A DNA stretch of 64,000 bases from Paenibacillus bovis (GTDB taxonomy: Bacteria > Bacillota > Bacilli > Paenibacillales > Paenibacillaceae): NCBI RefSeq assembly GCF_001421015.2, contig NZ_CP013023.1, positions 2,039,501-2,103,500 on the forward strand, read 5' to 3'. Made by a program: the position numbers and the translations under genes. Position 1 is the first letter of the stretch. Every line of letters starts with the position of its first letter. A model generated the notes under the pieces. The model saw only the letters and a list, made by a program, of their open reading frames with translations. It had not been told where the DNA came from and made no database searches. Of this stretch, positions 9,721 to 17,802 are shown one piece after another.

Positions 9721-9766
9721 AGCTGGTGGATAAAGCGGAGAATTGCTTATAAACCAGCTGTTTTTC
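9721..9766 (+). terminator. Terminator-like hairpin in the cysT leader region
   Basis: AGCTGGT (9721-9727 approx.) pairs with ACCAGCT, extended by ATAA-GC/GCTTAT across a small internal loop, and is followed by GTTTTTC on the plus strand. No plus-strand gene lies directly upstream, so it would either end a leader transcript or insulate the cys promoter from upstream transcription. Confidence 0.5.
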
Positions 9767-9847
9767 TAGGCTGAAGCAGTCGATTCGAAGCGGAATCCGA
9801 ACATTACGCATGACTAGAAATCATTTTGGCAAAAAGTAAACTTCTCA

Positions 9848-9916
9848 TTGACGCTTGAAGTCAGGCTTTGCTAAAGTATGGCTAAGATTTAATACCAAGT
9901 ATACTAATAGGAAATA
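9848..9916 (+). promoter_or_regulatory. Candidate cysT promoter with CymR-like operator
   Basis: TTGACG (9848-9853) and TAAAGT (9872-9877), 18 nt apart, form a plausible sigma-A promoter. Just downstream, TAATACC (9890-9896) and AATAGGAAAT (9906-9915) frame an AT-rich dyad that resembles the CymR box of Bacillus and Staphylococcus, where CymR represses sulfur-uptake genes when cysteine is plentiful. A similar arrangement occurs before tcyP at 36857. The assignment is from remembered consensus. Confidence 0.5.
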
Positions 9917-9975
9917 AAGGTTAAAGGAATGCAAAAGTAAAATGGACGATTGAGTTCAAGTAAAGGAGTCTTCCG

Positions 9976-10791
9976 GTGAATAGTACATTACTGCGTCACA
10001 AAGGTTGGACATGGGGATTTCGTACGACGGTGCTGCTGTATTTTCTGATTTTGATTGTACTGCCGATAGCCGGAGTGTATGTAAATTCACTATCGGATGG
10101 ATGGGCTGCCTTTGTCCAGAATATTGGAGATCCGATTGCCTGGAAAGCAGTGCTGCTGACGCTCAAGTTGGCACTGATCGCGACGCTGATCAATGCGCTG
10201 GTCGGTACCATGGCTGCCTGGGTACTGATCAGATATGACTTTCCAGGTAAATCGCTGCTGAACAGTATCGTGGATCTGCCGTTCGCACTACCAACCGCAG
10301 TCGGTGGACTAATGATTCTGGTGCTGCTGGGACCGAGCAGCATTGTGGGAAAAGCAGCTGCTTCGGTCGGGCTGGATCTGGTTTTTCATCAGCCAGCGAT
10401 TATCGTGGCGATGGTATTTGTCACTTTTCCATTTGTTATCCGGGCGATTCAGCCGCTGCTGGAAGAGCTGGATCGATCGGCAGAAGAGGCCTCTTATACA
10501 CTGGGAGCTTCGCGTACACGCACTTTTTTTAATGTGATTTTACCGGCAATGGTACCGGGGATTCTGAGTGGAGCAATGCTCGCATTTTCCCGGGCACTGG
10601 CAGAGTTTGGAGCGGTTGTGCTGGTAGCCGGCAATATTCCCGGACGTACATTGACCGCTTCGGTGTACATTTTCGGTGAGGTGGAGAGTGATAATGAAGC
10701 GGGTGCAGCAGCGGTATCGATTCTGCTGCTGACCCTGTCCTTTATTATCCTCTGGCTGATCAATCTGGTGCAGACGAGGAGAATGAGCTGA
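9976..10791 (+). CDS. cysT: Sulfate ABC transporter permease CysT (CysU)
   Basis: One of two permeases of the CysTWA sulfate/thiosulfate importer, in the cytoplasmic membrane. 271 residues, about six membrane helices, with the coupling-helix EAA motif ELDRSAEEASYTLGASRTRTFFNVILPAMVPG near residue 160, and family stretches FPGKSLLNSIVDLPFALPTAVGG and ALAEFGAVVLVAGNIPG. The start is GTG at 9976 with AAAGGAG about 8 nt upstream. Its TGA overlaps the cysW ATG by one base, indicating translational coupling. First gene of the operon, downstream of the CymR-like site. Confidence 0.95.
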   Translation: MNSTLLRHKGWTWGFRTTVLLYFLILIVLPIAGVYVNSLSDGWAAFVQNIGDPIAWKAVLLTLKLALIATLINALVGTMAAWVLIRYDFPGKSLLNSIVDLPFALPTAVGGLMILVLLGPSSIVGKAAASVGLDLVFHQPAIIVAMVFVTFPFVIRAIQPLLEELDRSAEEASYTLGASRTRTFFNVILPAMVPGILSGAMLAFSRALAEFGAVVLVAGNIPGRTLTASVYIFGEVESDNEAGAAAVSILLLTLSFIILWLINLVQTRRMS

Positions 10792-11588
10792 TGAGAAGAC
10801 TATGGATTACTTTGACCTGGCTCGTATTCAGTATTCTGATTCTGATCCCGCTGGTAGTATTGACCACAGGAGCATTTGATGAAGGTGGAAAAGGGTTCCT
10901 GCAGGCATTGGGACGGCCTGAAGCAATGCACGCTCTGATGATGACTGGCATGATTGTCGTCGTAGTGACGCTGCTGAATGGAATATTCGGCATTATGATG
11001 GGCGTCTATCTGGTACGGGGAACCTGGATCAGCCGCAAACTTCGCCAGCTGTTCAACAGCATCGTGGATCTGCCATATGCGGTATCGCCGGTCATCGGTG
11101 GTCTGATGATCGTGCTACTGCTGGGACCGGATACGGTGATTGGCGCTTTTTTTGAAAATATCGGATTCAAGGTCGTCTATGCGTTCCCGGGTATGGTTAT
11201 CGCTACCTTATTCGTAACGTTCCCGCTGATGGTACGTGAAGTTATGCCTGTACTGCAGGAGATTGGAACAGATCAGGAAGAGGCGGCTTCCACACTGGGA
11301 GCCTACAGCTGGAGAACATTCTGGCAGGTGACCTGGCCGTCTATCCGCTGGGCCGTTATTTACGGTACCATCCTTACGGTCGCTCGCTCGCTGGGAGAAT
11401 TTGGCGCGGTATTGGTTGTATCCGGCAATATTATTAACAAGACGCAGACGGCGACGACACTGGTCTATCAGGATATGGAAAATTTTAATGTGACAGCTGC
11501 CAATGGGGTTGCCCTTGTACTGGCAGTGTTCTCGATCGGTTTGCTGCTGCTGATGGAACGGGCCAAGAAAAGAAAGGAAGTGCTCTGA
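10791..11588 (+). CDS. cysW: Sulfate ABC transporter permease CysW
   Basis: Second permease of the sulfate importer, 265 residues, about six membrane segments. It parallels CysT: NSIVDLPYAVSPVIGGLMI, the EAA-type loop EIGTDQEEAASTLGAYSWRTFWQVTWPS and ARSLGEFGAVLVVSGNI, plus the NKTQTATTLVYQDMENFN segment typical of CysW. It starts within the stop of cysT and ends one base before cysA, so the three genes are tightly coupled. Confidence 0.95.
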   Translation: MRRLWITLTWLVFSILILIPLVVLTTGAFDEGGKGFLQALGRPEAMHALMMTGMIVVVVTLLNGIFGIMMGVYLVRGTWISRKLRQLFNSIVDLPYAVSPVIGGLMIVLLLGPDTVIGAFFENIGFKVVYAFPGMVIATLFVTFPLMVREVMPVLQEIGTDQEEAASTLGAYSWRTFWQVTWPSIRWAVIYGTILTVARSLGEFGAVLVVSGNIINKTQTATTLVYQDMENFNVTAANGVALVLAVFSIGLLLLMERAKKRKEVL

Positions 11589-11589
11589 T

Positions 11590-12654
11590 ATGCATGTGGA
11601 AGTTCGTCATTTGGATAAGCATTTCGGTCAATTTCATGCGGTGCAGGATGTCAGCTTCTCAATTGCCAAGGGACATCTGATTGGTCTGCTCGGACCGAGT
11701 GGTGGCGGTAAAACCTCTATTTTGCGGATGCTTGCCGGGCTGGAGACGCCTGGTAGCGGAGAGATTATTTTTCATGGCAAAACAGTCAATCATCTGCCGC
11801 CGCAGGAACGGGAGATCGGATTTGTTTTTCAAAATTATGCATTGTTCAAGCATATGACGGTATTCGATAATATAGCGTTTGGTCTGAAAGTCAAAAAGAT
11901 CCGCAAAGAAGCGATGCGGGATCGTGTACGTGAATTGGTGGAGCTGACCGGCCTGTCCGGATTCGAGCATCGGTATCCGCATCAGCTGTCTGGCGGACAA
12001 CGTCAGCGGGTTGCTTTTGCCAGAGCATTGGCACCCGAACCACAGCTGCTGCTGCTGGATGAACCGTTCGCAGCGATCGACGCCAAGATCCGGCAGGAGC
12101 TGCGTACCTGGCTGCGTGAACTGATCGAGCGGGTAGGTATTACTTCTATTTTCGTTACCCATGATCAGGATGAAGCGATCGAAGTGGCTGACGAGATTAT
12201 GATTATTAATGGCGGACGTCTGGAACAGAAGGGGACGCCATGGGATATTTACAAGCAGCCCTCTACGCCGTTTGTCGCTTCCTTTATCGGGGAGTCGACG
12301 ATTATAGAAGAGATTGGACAGCTCAAAGGCTTCGATCATCACGGAATTACTGCTTCTGCCCGTGCTTTGATCCGGCCGGAGTATATCGAGATTGGACCTG
12401 CTCATGAGTTCCGCCTGCTGTCCGCGACAGAGACAGGTACTGTGAAGCATATGCACTTCCGGGGCAGTCAGTGGATGGTCGAGGTGGAAGTGGGTACGAA
12501 TCGACTGATCACCTATCGTTCACTGGAAAAAGATACGCTGGAGGTAGGACAGGACGTACAGGTACTCGTTCACCGTGCATACCTGTTCAATGATGATGAG
12601 AGCTGGATTGCCGAAAATGCACTCAAAGCTGATCCATTATCGGTATTTATCTAG
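11590..12654 (+). CDS. cysA: Sulfate/thiosulfate ABC transporter ATP-binding protein CysA
   Basis: ATPase that energises sulfate import through CysTW, 354 residues. Walker A is GPSGGGKTS at residues 35-43 (the second Gly replaces the usual Ser), Q-loop VFQNYALFKHM, signature LSGGQRQRVAFARAL, Walker B LLLLDEPFAAID and the switch His in FVTHDQDEA. A TOBE-like C-terminal domain of about 120 residues follows, as expected for CysA. The ATG lies two nt from the cysW stop; GGAAG within the end of cysW serves as binding site. Confidence 0.95.
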   Translation: MHVEVRHLDKHFGQFHAVQDVSFSIAKGHLIGLLGPSGGGKTSILRMLAGLETPGSGEIIFHGKTVNHLPPQEREIGFVFQNYALFKHMTVFDNIAFGLKVKKIRKEAMRDRVRELVELTGLSGFEHRYPHQLSGGQRQRVAFARALAPEPQLLLLDEPFAAIDAKIRQELRTWLRELIERVGITSIFVTHDQDEAIEVADEIMIINGGRLEQKGTPWDIYKQPSTPFVASFIGESTIIEEIGQLKGFDHHGITASARALIRPEYIEIGPAHEFRLLSATETGTVKHMHFRGSQWMVEVEVGTNRLITYRSLEKDTLEVGQDVQVLVHRAYLFNDDESWIAENALKADPLSVFI

Positions 12655-12747
12655 ATGAATCAATCGACACGGAGTGATCAGCAGATCGATGCAGAAACGG
12701 GAAATAGTCTGTTAACATACCGTAGAGTCTGGAGAGGAGAGAACAGC

Positions 12748-13815
12748 ATGAAACAGAGAAAATCGTGGTCACTCCGATTACTGGTGGGGTTTATTCTGCT
12801 GAGTGTGCTGCTCTCCGGATGCAGCGGTGCAGAACAATCCGGAACACAGCCGGTATCCGCTGCGCCGGCATCAGATGGAGATGTAACACTGGTAATCGGC
12901 GCCTACAGTGTAGCCAAGGATGCCGTCGGTGAGATTCTGCCGCAGTTCCAACAGTACTGGAAAGAAAAGACCGGTCAGACAGTGCGCTTCCAGGAGTCGT
13001 ATGAAGCTTCGGGTACACAGGCGCGGGCGATTGCCGGAGGATTCGAAGCGGACGTGACGATTCTGTCGCTGGAAGGCGATGTCGACAAGCTGGTTAAAGC
13101 GGGACTGGTCGATAAAAAATGGAAAGATGCTCCGTATCAGGGCATGGTCACACGCTCTATCGTCGTACTCGGCACACGCAAAGGCAATCCGCTCGGTATT
13201 CATCAATTTCAGGATCTGGCGCGTCCCGGTGTGAAGGTGCTGTATCCCAATCCCAAAACATCCGGTGGTGCACAGTGGGATATCAATGCGATCTATGGCG
13301 CCGGACTCAAGCAGTCAGAACGGGAAAAAGGACAGAAAGATCCGGCAGCCGCCAAAGCATTTCTGGAAGCTGTCCATCAAAATATAGAATCACTCGATAA
13401 AAGCGGACGGGCTTCAATGGCAGCTTTTGAATACGGGGTAGGAGATGTAATTGTTACGTATGAAAATGAACTGCTGGCACGGATGGCCAAAGGAGCACAA
13501 TATGATCTGGTCGTACCCGACGATACGATTCTGATCGAAAATCCTGCTGCCGTGGTGGATTCTTATGTGGACAAGCACGGCACACGTAAAGTAGCCGAAG
13601 CTTTCCTCGATTATCTGCGCACAGCGAAAGCCCAGGAGATTTTTGCCAAACACGGATTTCGTCCGGTGGATGAGCAGGTCATGAAGGCTCATCGCAGCGA
13701 ATATCCTGATCCATCGGGACTGTTTGATATACAGTATCTGGGCGGATGGAGTGAAGTCCGCAGCTCCTTGTATTCCAAACGCGGGATCTGGTATCAGGTA
13801 TTGGCAGGGATTTGA
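12748..13815 (+). CDS. sbp: Sulfate-binding lipoprotein
   Basis: Extracytoplasmic receptor of the sulfate importer, 355 residues. It begins with a lipoprotein signal (KQRKS, hydrophobic LLVGFILLSVLLSGC) whose Cys would be lipidated and anchored to the membrane. The mature part shows VIGAYSVAKDAVGEILPQF, ESYEASGTQARAIAGGFEADV, PNPKTSGGAQWD and FEYGVGDVIVTYENELL, characteristic of the Sbp/CysP family. The start is set by AGAGGAGA; the frame reaches back to the cysA stop but without a site. It is last in the operon, whereas many bacteria place the binding protein first. A strong terminator follows. Confidence 0.94.
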   Translation: MKQRKSWSLRLLVGFILLSVLLSGCSGAEQSGTQPVSAAPASDGDVTLVIGAYSVAKDAVGEILPQFQQYWKEKTGQTVRFQESYEASGTQARAIAGGFEADVTILSLEGDVDKLVKAGLVDKKWKDAPYQGMVTRSIVVLGTRKGNPLGIHQFQDLARPGVKVLYPNPKTSGGAQWDINAIYGAGLKQSEREKGQKDPAAAKAFLEAVHQNIESLDKSGRASMAAFEYGVGDVIVTYENELLARMAKGAQYDLVVPDDTILIENPAAVVDSYVDKHGTRKVAEAFLDYLRTAKAQEIFAKHGFRPVDEQVMKAHRSEYPDPSGLFDIQYLGGWSEVRSSLYSKRGIWYQVLAGI

Positions 13816-13843
13816 TACTATTCTGTGTGGGTGAGTGAATGTG

Positions 13844-13883
13844 AAGCTATCTTTTTACACTTTGTGAAAAGATAGCTTTTTTT
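13844..13883 (+). terminator. Terminator of the cysTWA-sbp operon
   Basis: A perfect 12-bp stem, AAGCTATCTTTT and AAAAGATAGCTT, with an 10-nt loop and seven trailing T. Confidence 0.9.
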
Positions 13884-14189
13884 GTATATACAGGTCTGTA
13901 TAATAGAAAACAATGATAGCGTACCTTCCCTGAAAACTTGTACGTTGAGCGTACATACCGAAATTAAAAGGAAAATGATATACTTTAAGATATAATACAT
14001 TACAGGCAGCAGAATACGGCCTGACGCGCAAAAGGAATCATGTAGGCGCAAATAGAATGATATGGCGAATAATAGCTGTATTCATCAAACTTGTATATTA
14101 TGAATAAAAATATGAATTTGTGTATACTAATTAGGCAATCCTGATGATGTGCAAAAATTATACCTTCAGGTTCAAGGGGAGAATACAGG
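13884..14189 (+). other. AT-rich leader region of the MBL-fold gene
   Basis: No gene. AT-rich, with a short inverted repeat GTACG-TTGAG-CGTAC near 13940 and a TATACT box near 14125 that could be a -10 element, although no good -35 partner is visible. A clear ribosome binding site AAGGGGAGA precedes the next gene. Confidence 0.4.
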
Positions 14190-15005
14190 ATGAACGGACG
14201 TGTAGTGGATCGATTAACATTTTTGGGAACCGGTGATGCAATGGGTGTTCCCAGGGTATATTGTGATTGTGAGGTATGCGAAGAAGCGAGAAATAGCGGG
14301 ACCAATCGGCGTCTGCGTTCTTCGGTACTGATCGAAAGTACGGAAGGCGATTTTCTGATCGATTGCGGTCCCGACTGGCGTCTGCAGATGGAGATGACCA
14401 ATCGTCGTGCGGATATTACGGATATCGTAATTACCCACGCGCATTTCGATCATATCGCCGGACTGCCGGAATGGGCAGATGCCTGCCGGTGGCAGGGGGT
14501 CAGAGGACGTGTCTATGCACCGCAGGAAGTACTGGATATTATACAGCGTCAGTATCCATGGATTGCCACGCATCTGGATATGATCGCCAATGATGAAGGC
14601 ATGACCATCAGTGGCTGGAAACTGACACCGTGGAAGGTACATCATGGATTTAATGGCTATTCTTATGCGTACCGGCTGGAGAAACATGATTTTGGCTGGG
14701 TATACTGCCCGGATGCTATCGGACTGACTGCAGAACAAAAAGTATTGATGGACCGGCTGGATCTATTGATTCTGGGAACCAGCTTTGTTCACGAAGAGGC
14801 GGAATACAGTGGGCGTTCGGTGTATGATATGCGTGAAGCTGCGGAATTGGTAGATGAACTGGCTCCGATTCAGACGATTTATACGCATATGTCGCATGGA
14901 GTCGATCTGCGCCAGGAACTTGATCTGCCTGTAGGTGCCAGTACAGCACGTACAGGCATGACAATTGATTTGGGTAATTACACTGTACTTTTACCCGAAG
15001 AATAG
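14190..15005 (+). CDS. MBL-fold metallo-hydrolase, PhnP-like
   Basis: 271-residue metallo-beta-lactamase-fold protein of the phosphodiesterase branch. The N-terminus LGTGDAMGVPRVYCDCEVCEEARNS carries the paired CxC/C motif of PhnP-type enzymes, which bind a structural zinc. The active-site motif is THAHFDHIAGLPEW near residue 84, with further ligands in the CPDAIG and TYTHMSHGVD regions. PhnP opens cyclic ribose phosphodiesters in phosphonate breakdown, but no phn genes are near, so the substrate is open; coenzyme-related or cyclic-nucleotide hydrolysis are alternatives. Monocistronic, with its own terminator. Confidence 0.87.
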   Translation: MNGRVVDRLTFLGTGDAMGVPRVYCDCEVCEEARNSGTNRRLRSSVLIESTEGDFLIDCGPDWRLQMEMTNRRADITDIVITHAHFDHIAGLPEWADACRWQGVRGRVYAPQEVLDIIQRQYPWIATHLDMIANDEGMTISGWKLTPWKVHHGFNGYSYAYRLEKHDFGWVYCPDAIGLTAEQKVLMDRLDLLILGTSFVHEEAEYSGRSVYDMREAAELVDELAPIQTIYTHMSHGVDLRQELDLPVGASTARTGMTIDLGNYTVLLPEE

Positions 15006-15031
15006 AAATGGAAATAGCATTACCAAAGGAG

Positions 15032-15059
15032 ACCGGTATCGGAAGATATCGGTTTTTTT
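15032..15059 (+). terminator. Terminator after the MBL-fold gene
   Basis: ACCGGTATC and GATATCGGT pair around a GGAA tetraloop and run into seven T. Confidence 0.88.
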
Positions 15060-15110
15060 GTATTTTTTTGATTATTTTTTGGAGGAATTCAGGAATTTAC
15101 AGCGCTACAG

Positions 15111-15140
15111 CGTAGGTTTACGTAGTTTTATGTAGGTGTA
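15111..15140 (+). promoter_or_regulatory. Three tandem 10-bp direct repeats upstream of glnQ, candidate GlnL operator
   Basis: CGTAGGTTTA, CGTAGTTTTA and TGTAGGTGTA follow each other without spacers, giving one repeat per helical turn. They lie about 85 nt before glnQ and just upstream of an AT-rich TAATATTATAAAA stretch that could be the -10 region. Direct repeats are the usual form of response-regulator sites, and the GlnL homologue is encoded at the end of the same cluster. The GlnL link is inference. Confidence 0.5.
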
Positions 15141-15224
15141 GCTTAATATTATAAAAAATGTAAGTATACCTGACAGTCTAATCACGAAAAAGATAAATTT
15201 CGGTACATAAAAAGGAGGAAAAGG

Positions 15225-15953
15225 ATGATTACCTTCCATGAAGTTGACAAGTTCTATGGCGACTTTCAAGTATTAACAGGAATTAACCTGCATGTCGAAT
15301 CAGGAGAGGTTGTCGTTGTACTTGGACCCTCCGGCTCCGGTAAAAGTACGATGCTTCGTTGTATCAATCGTCTGGAAGAAACAAGCAGCGGTCAGCTGAC
15401 AGTAAATGGAGTACGTGTGGATGAACGTAAAACGGATCTGAATAAGTTGCGCCGCAATATCGGTATGGTTTTCCAGCATTTCAATCTGTATCCGCACAAA
15501 AAAGTAATCGACAATATCACACTGGCTCCGATCAAAGCACTGGGCGTCTCCAAAGCGGAAGCGCACCAGACGGCGATGCACTATCTTGAAAAAGTCGGTA
15601 TCGCTGATAAAGCGCAGTCGTATCCTTCTCAATTATCCGGTGGACAGCAGCAGCGTGTAGCGATTGCCCGAGGTCTGGCTATGAAGCCGCAGATTATGCT
15701 GTTTGATGAACCGACTTCGGCGCTCGATCCCGAGATGGTCGGTGAGGTGCTCGATGTTATGAAAGCCCTCGCACTGGAGGGAATGACCATGGTCGTGGTT
15801 ACCCATGAAATGGGCTTTGCCCGTGAAGTGGCTGACCGGGTCGTCTTTATGGATCAGGGCAAGATCGTAGAGGAAGCTCCACCGGAGCAGTTTTTCTCCA
15901 ATCCACAGGAAGAGCGGGCCAAGCTGTTCCTTAGCCGCCTATTGAATCACTAA
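15225..15953 (+). CDS. glnQ: Glutamine ABC transporter ATP-binding protein GlnQ
   Basis: 242-residue ATPase of a polar amino-acid importer. Walker [10 protein letters not shown] near residue 34, Q-loop [18 protein letters not shown], signature [16 protein letters not shown], Walker [16 protein letters not shown] and the switch [10 protein letters not shown] are complete and typical of the PAAT class. Gene order Q-H-M-P and the kinase/regulator pair downstream match the glnQHMP-glnKL locus of Bacillus subtilis, hence glutamine as the likely substrate; glutamate cannot be excluded. The ATG follows AAAGGAGG. Confidence 0.93.
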   Translation: MITFHEVDKFYGDFQVLTGINLHVESGEVVVVLGPSGSGKSTMLRCINRLEETSSGQLTVNGVRVDERKTDLNKLRRNIGMVFQHFNLYPHKKVIDNITLAPIKALGVSKAEAHQTAMHYLEKVGIADKAQSYPSQLSGGQQQRVAIARGLAMKPQIMLFDEPTSALDPEMVGEVLDVMKALALEGMTMVVVTHEMGFAREVADRVVFMDQGKIVEEAPPEQFFSNPQEERAKLFLSRLLNH

Positions 15954-16018
15954 TCGCTCCATATAAATAGCTATTCGCAAGTCATTGCACCTATACCAAT
16001 GAAAAGGGGAAATGAATA

Positions 16019-16861
16019 ATGTCCAACAAAAAAAGATTCTCGCTTCTTCTTGTATGCATGATAGCTCTGGTAATGGTACTGGGAGCATGCAGTACAACCA
16101 AAACGAACCCTAGTGGCGGTGCTTCATCGGAAAGCAATGCGAATGCCCAGATCGATCAGATCAAGCAGCGCGGTAAATTGATTGTGGGCGTCAAATATGA
16201 CACCAAACTGTTCGGTCTCAAAGATCCAGGTAGCGGCAAAGTAGAAGGTTTTGACGTGGATATGGCCCATGCCCTGGCGAAAAGTATCCTTGGTGACGAA
16301 AGCAAAGTCGAGCTGAAAGAAGTAACGTCCAAAACACGTATCCCGATGCTGAACAATGGCGATGTGGATATGGTTATCGCCACGATGACCATTACGGATG
16401 CCCGCAAAAAAGAAGTCGATTTCTCCGATGTTTATTTCCAGGCCGGACAATCCCTGCTCGTGAAAAAGGGCAGCCCGATTCAGGGTATCGAAGATGTGAC
16501 TGCCGATACAACGATTCTGGCAGCCAAAGGCGCTACATCGATCGATAATATCGAAGAAAAAGTACCGGGCGTAAAAGTACTGGAATTCGATAACTATCAA
16601 GATGCGTTTAACGCTCTCAAAGCAGGTCAGGGTGAAGCGCTGACAACAGACGATGCGATTCTGTACGGTATGGCTGCACAGGACCCGAATTATGAAGTCG
16701 TAGGCAAACCATTTACAGATGAGCCTTATGGTATCGCTGTGAAAAAAGGACAGACCGGCCTGGTGGCAGCGATCAACAAAGGTCTGACCGATATGAAAGC
16801 AGACGGTTCTTATGATGAGCTGTACAAAAAATGGATCGGTAAAGCACCAGAAAGCAAATAA
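16019..16861 (+). CDS. glnH: Glutamine-binding lipoprotein GlnH
   Basis: Extracellular solute receptor, 280 residues, with a lipoprotein signal ending ALVMVLGAC (lipidated Cys near residue 24) and a Ser/Asn-rich linker. The mature SBP_bac_3 fold shows IKQRGKLIVGVKYDTKLFG, GFDVDMAHALAK, VDMVIATMTITDARKKEVDFSD and EPYGIAVKKG. The VKYDTKLFGLKDP stretch is what I recall of Bacillus GlnH. A terminator-like hairpin follows directly, so this protein may be made in excess of the permeases. Confidence 0.92.
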   Translation: MSNKKRFSLLLVCMIALVMVLGACSTTKTNPSGGASSESNANAQIDQIKQRGKLIVGVKYDTKLFGLKDPGSGKVEGFDVDMAHALAKSILGDESKVELKEVTSKTRIPMLNNGDVDMVIATMTITDARKKEVDFSDVYFQAGQSLLVKKGSPIQGIEDVTADTTILAAKGATSIDNIEEKVPGVKVLEFDNYQDAFNALKAGQGEALTTDDAILYGMAAQDPNYEVVGKPFTDEPYGIAVKKGQTGLVAAINKGLTDMKADGSYDELYKKWIGKAPESK

Positions 16862-16919
16862 GTTTTGCGGATATGAAGTCGATATGAAATGCAGGCAAGG
16901 CTGGAATTTAATAAGACAG

Positions 16920-16946
16920 AGGATGGGCCATTACGCCCATCCTTTT
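16920..16946 (+). terminator. Intra-operon hairpin between glnH and glnM
   Basis: GGATGGGC (16921-16928) and GCCCATCC (16935-16942) form a perfect stem with a 6-nt loop followed by TTTT. It sits inside the operon, in the 254-nt gap before the permease genes, and probably acts as a leaky terminator or RNA stabiliser. Confidence 0.7.
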
Positions 16947-17115
16947 CATTAGAGCAGATGAAGGATCGATCTGGTATGGATGTTCAAAAGCTAGTGATGG
17001 TTCAAAACTCGAGTGAAGAACTAGCCAGAATCGGAATTGAGTATAAGAGAGCAAGCCCATGCAGTCAGAGCATCTTGGACATACTGGATTGCAAAGAATC
17101 AAAGGAGGTATGAAA

Positions 17116-17769
17116 ATGCTGGATTTTTCTATTCTGATTGAATATTTCCCTGACTATATGGAAGGGTTTTTGAATACAATTCAGGCAAGTCTGATCGCAC
17201 TGGTCGGAAGCTTTATTCTGGGTACTATTATTGCGGTATTCCGTATTACCGGCATTAAACCGCTGCAATGGCTGGGGACCGCTTATGTGGAATTTATCCG
17301 GAATATCCCGATTCTGATTGTCGTCCTGTTTTTCTATCTGGGATTGCCGTCTCTGGGTGCCAGACTTGATGGATTTCAGGCAGGAACACTGGGATTGACT
17401 GTGTATACATCTGCATTTATTGCTGAAGCGATTCGTGCAGGAATCTTGTCTGTACCCAAAGGGCAGATGGAAGCTGCACGTTCATCAGGAATGAGTTACA
17501 TACAATCGATGCTGCATGTTATTTTACCGCAGGCTATCAAACTGGTTATCCCGCCGCTGAGCAATCAGTTTATCAATCTTATCAAAAACTCATCGGTACT
17601 CACGATCGTAGCCGGATTGGATCTGATGTACTTTGCCGATTCGATTAACGGAGACAGTTATGCCACAGTCAGCACATATATTTTCACAGGGATGTTCTAT
17701 CTGATATTAACGCTACCAATGAGCTATGGTTCCCATGTACTGGAACGCAGATTGGCCAAAAGTTCATAA
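17116..17769 (+). CDS. glnM: Glutamine ABC transporter permease GlnM
   Basis: 217-residue His/Glu/Gln/Arg-type membrane permease with about five helices. It begins with the typical FLNTIQASLIALVGSFILGTIIAVFRI helix and carries FIRNIPILIVVLFFYLGLP and the EAA loop SVPKGQMEAARSSGMSYIQSMLHVILPQA. The start is the ATG at 17116, eight nt from AAAGGAGG; the ATG six bases earlier is too close to the site, and longer starts run through the intergenic hairpin region. It would pair with GlnP. Confidence 0.92.
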   Translation: MLDFSILIEYFPDYMEGFLNTIQASLIALVGSFILGTIIAVFRITGIKPLQWLGTAYVEFIRNIPILIVVLFFYLGLPSLGARLDGFQAGTLGLTVYTSAFIAEAIRAGILSVPKGQMEAARSSGMSYIQSMLHVILPQAIKLVIPPLSNQFINLIKNSSVLTIVAGLDLMYFADSINGDSYATVSTYIFTGMFYLILTLPMSYGSHVLERRLAKSS

Positions 17770-17802
17770 ACCATCCGCAATAAGGGTTAAAGGAGGAGTA
17801 CT

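Larger units (their letters stand above)
9528..9975. other. Intergenic region upstream of the sulfate operon
   Basis: Divergent region between yjbQ and cysT. It contains a terminator-like hairpin (9721-9766), then a candidate promoter and CymR-like operator (9848-9916). I looked for S-box and T-box hallmarks (GCCCGGCAACC-type core, GGTGG-ACCGCG) and found neither. Confidence 0.6.

Noticed and set aside
9528..9975. SAM riboswitch or T-box before cysT
   Set aside because: Neither the S-box core nor the T-box GGTGG-type sequence is present; the hairpin at 9721 alone is not enough.
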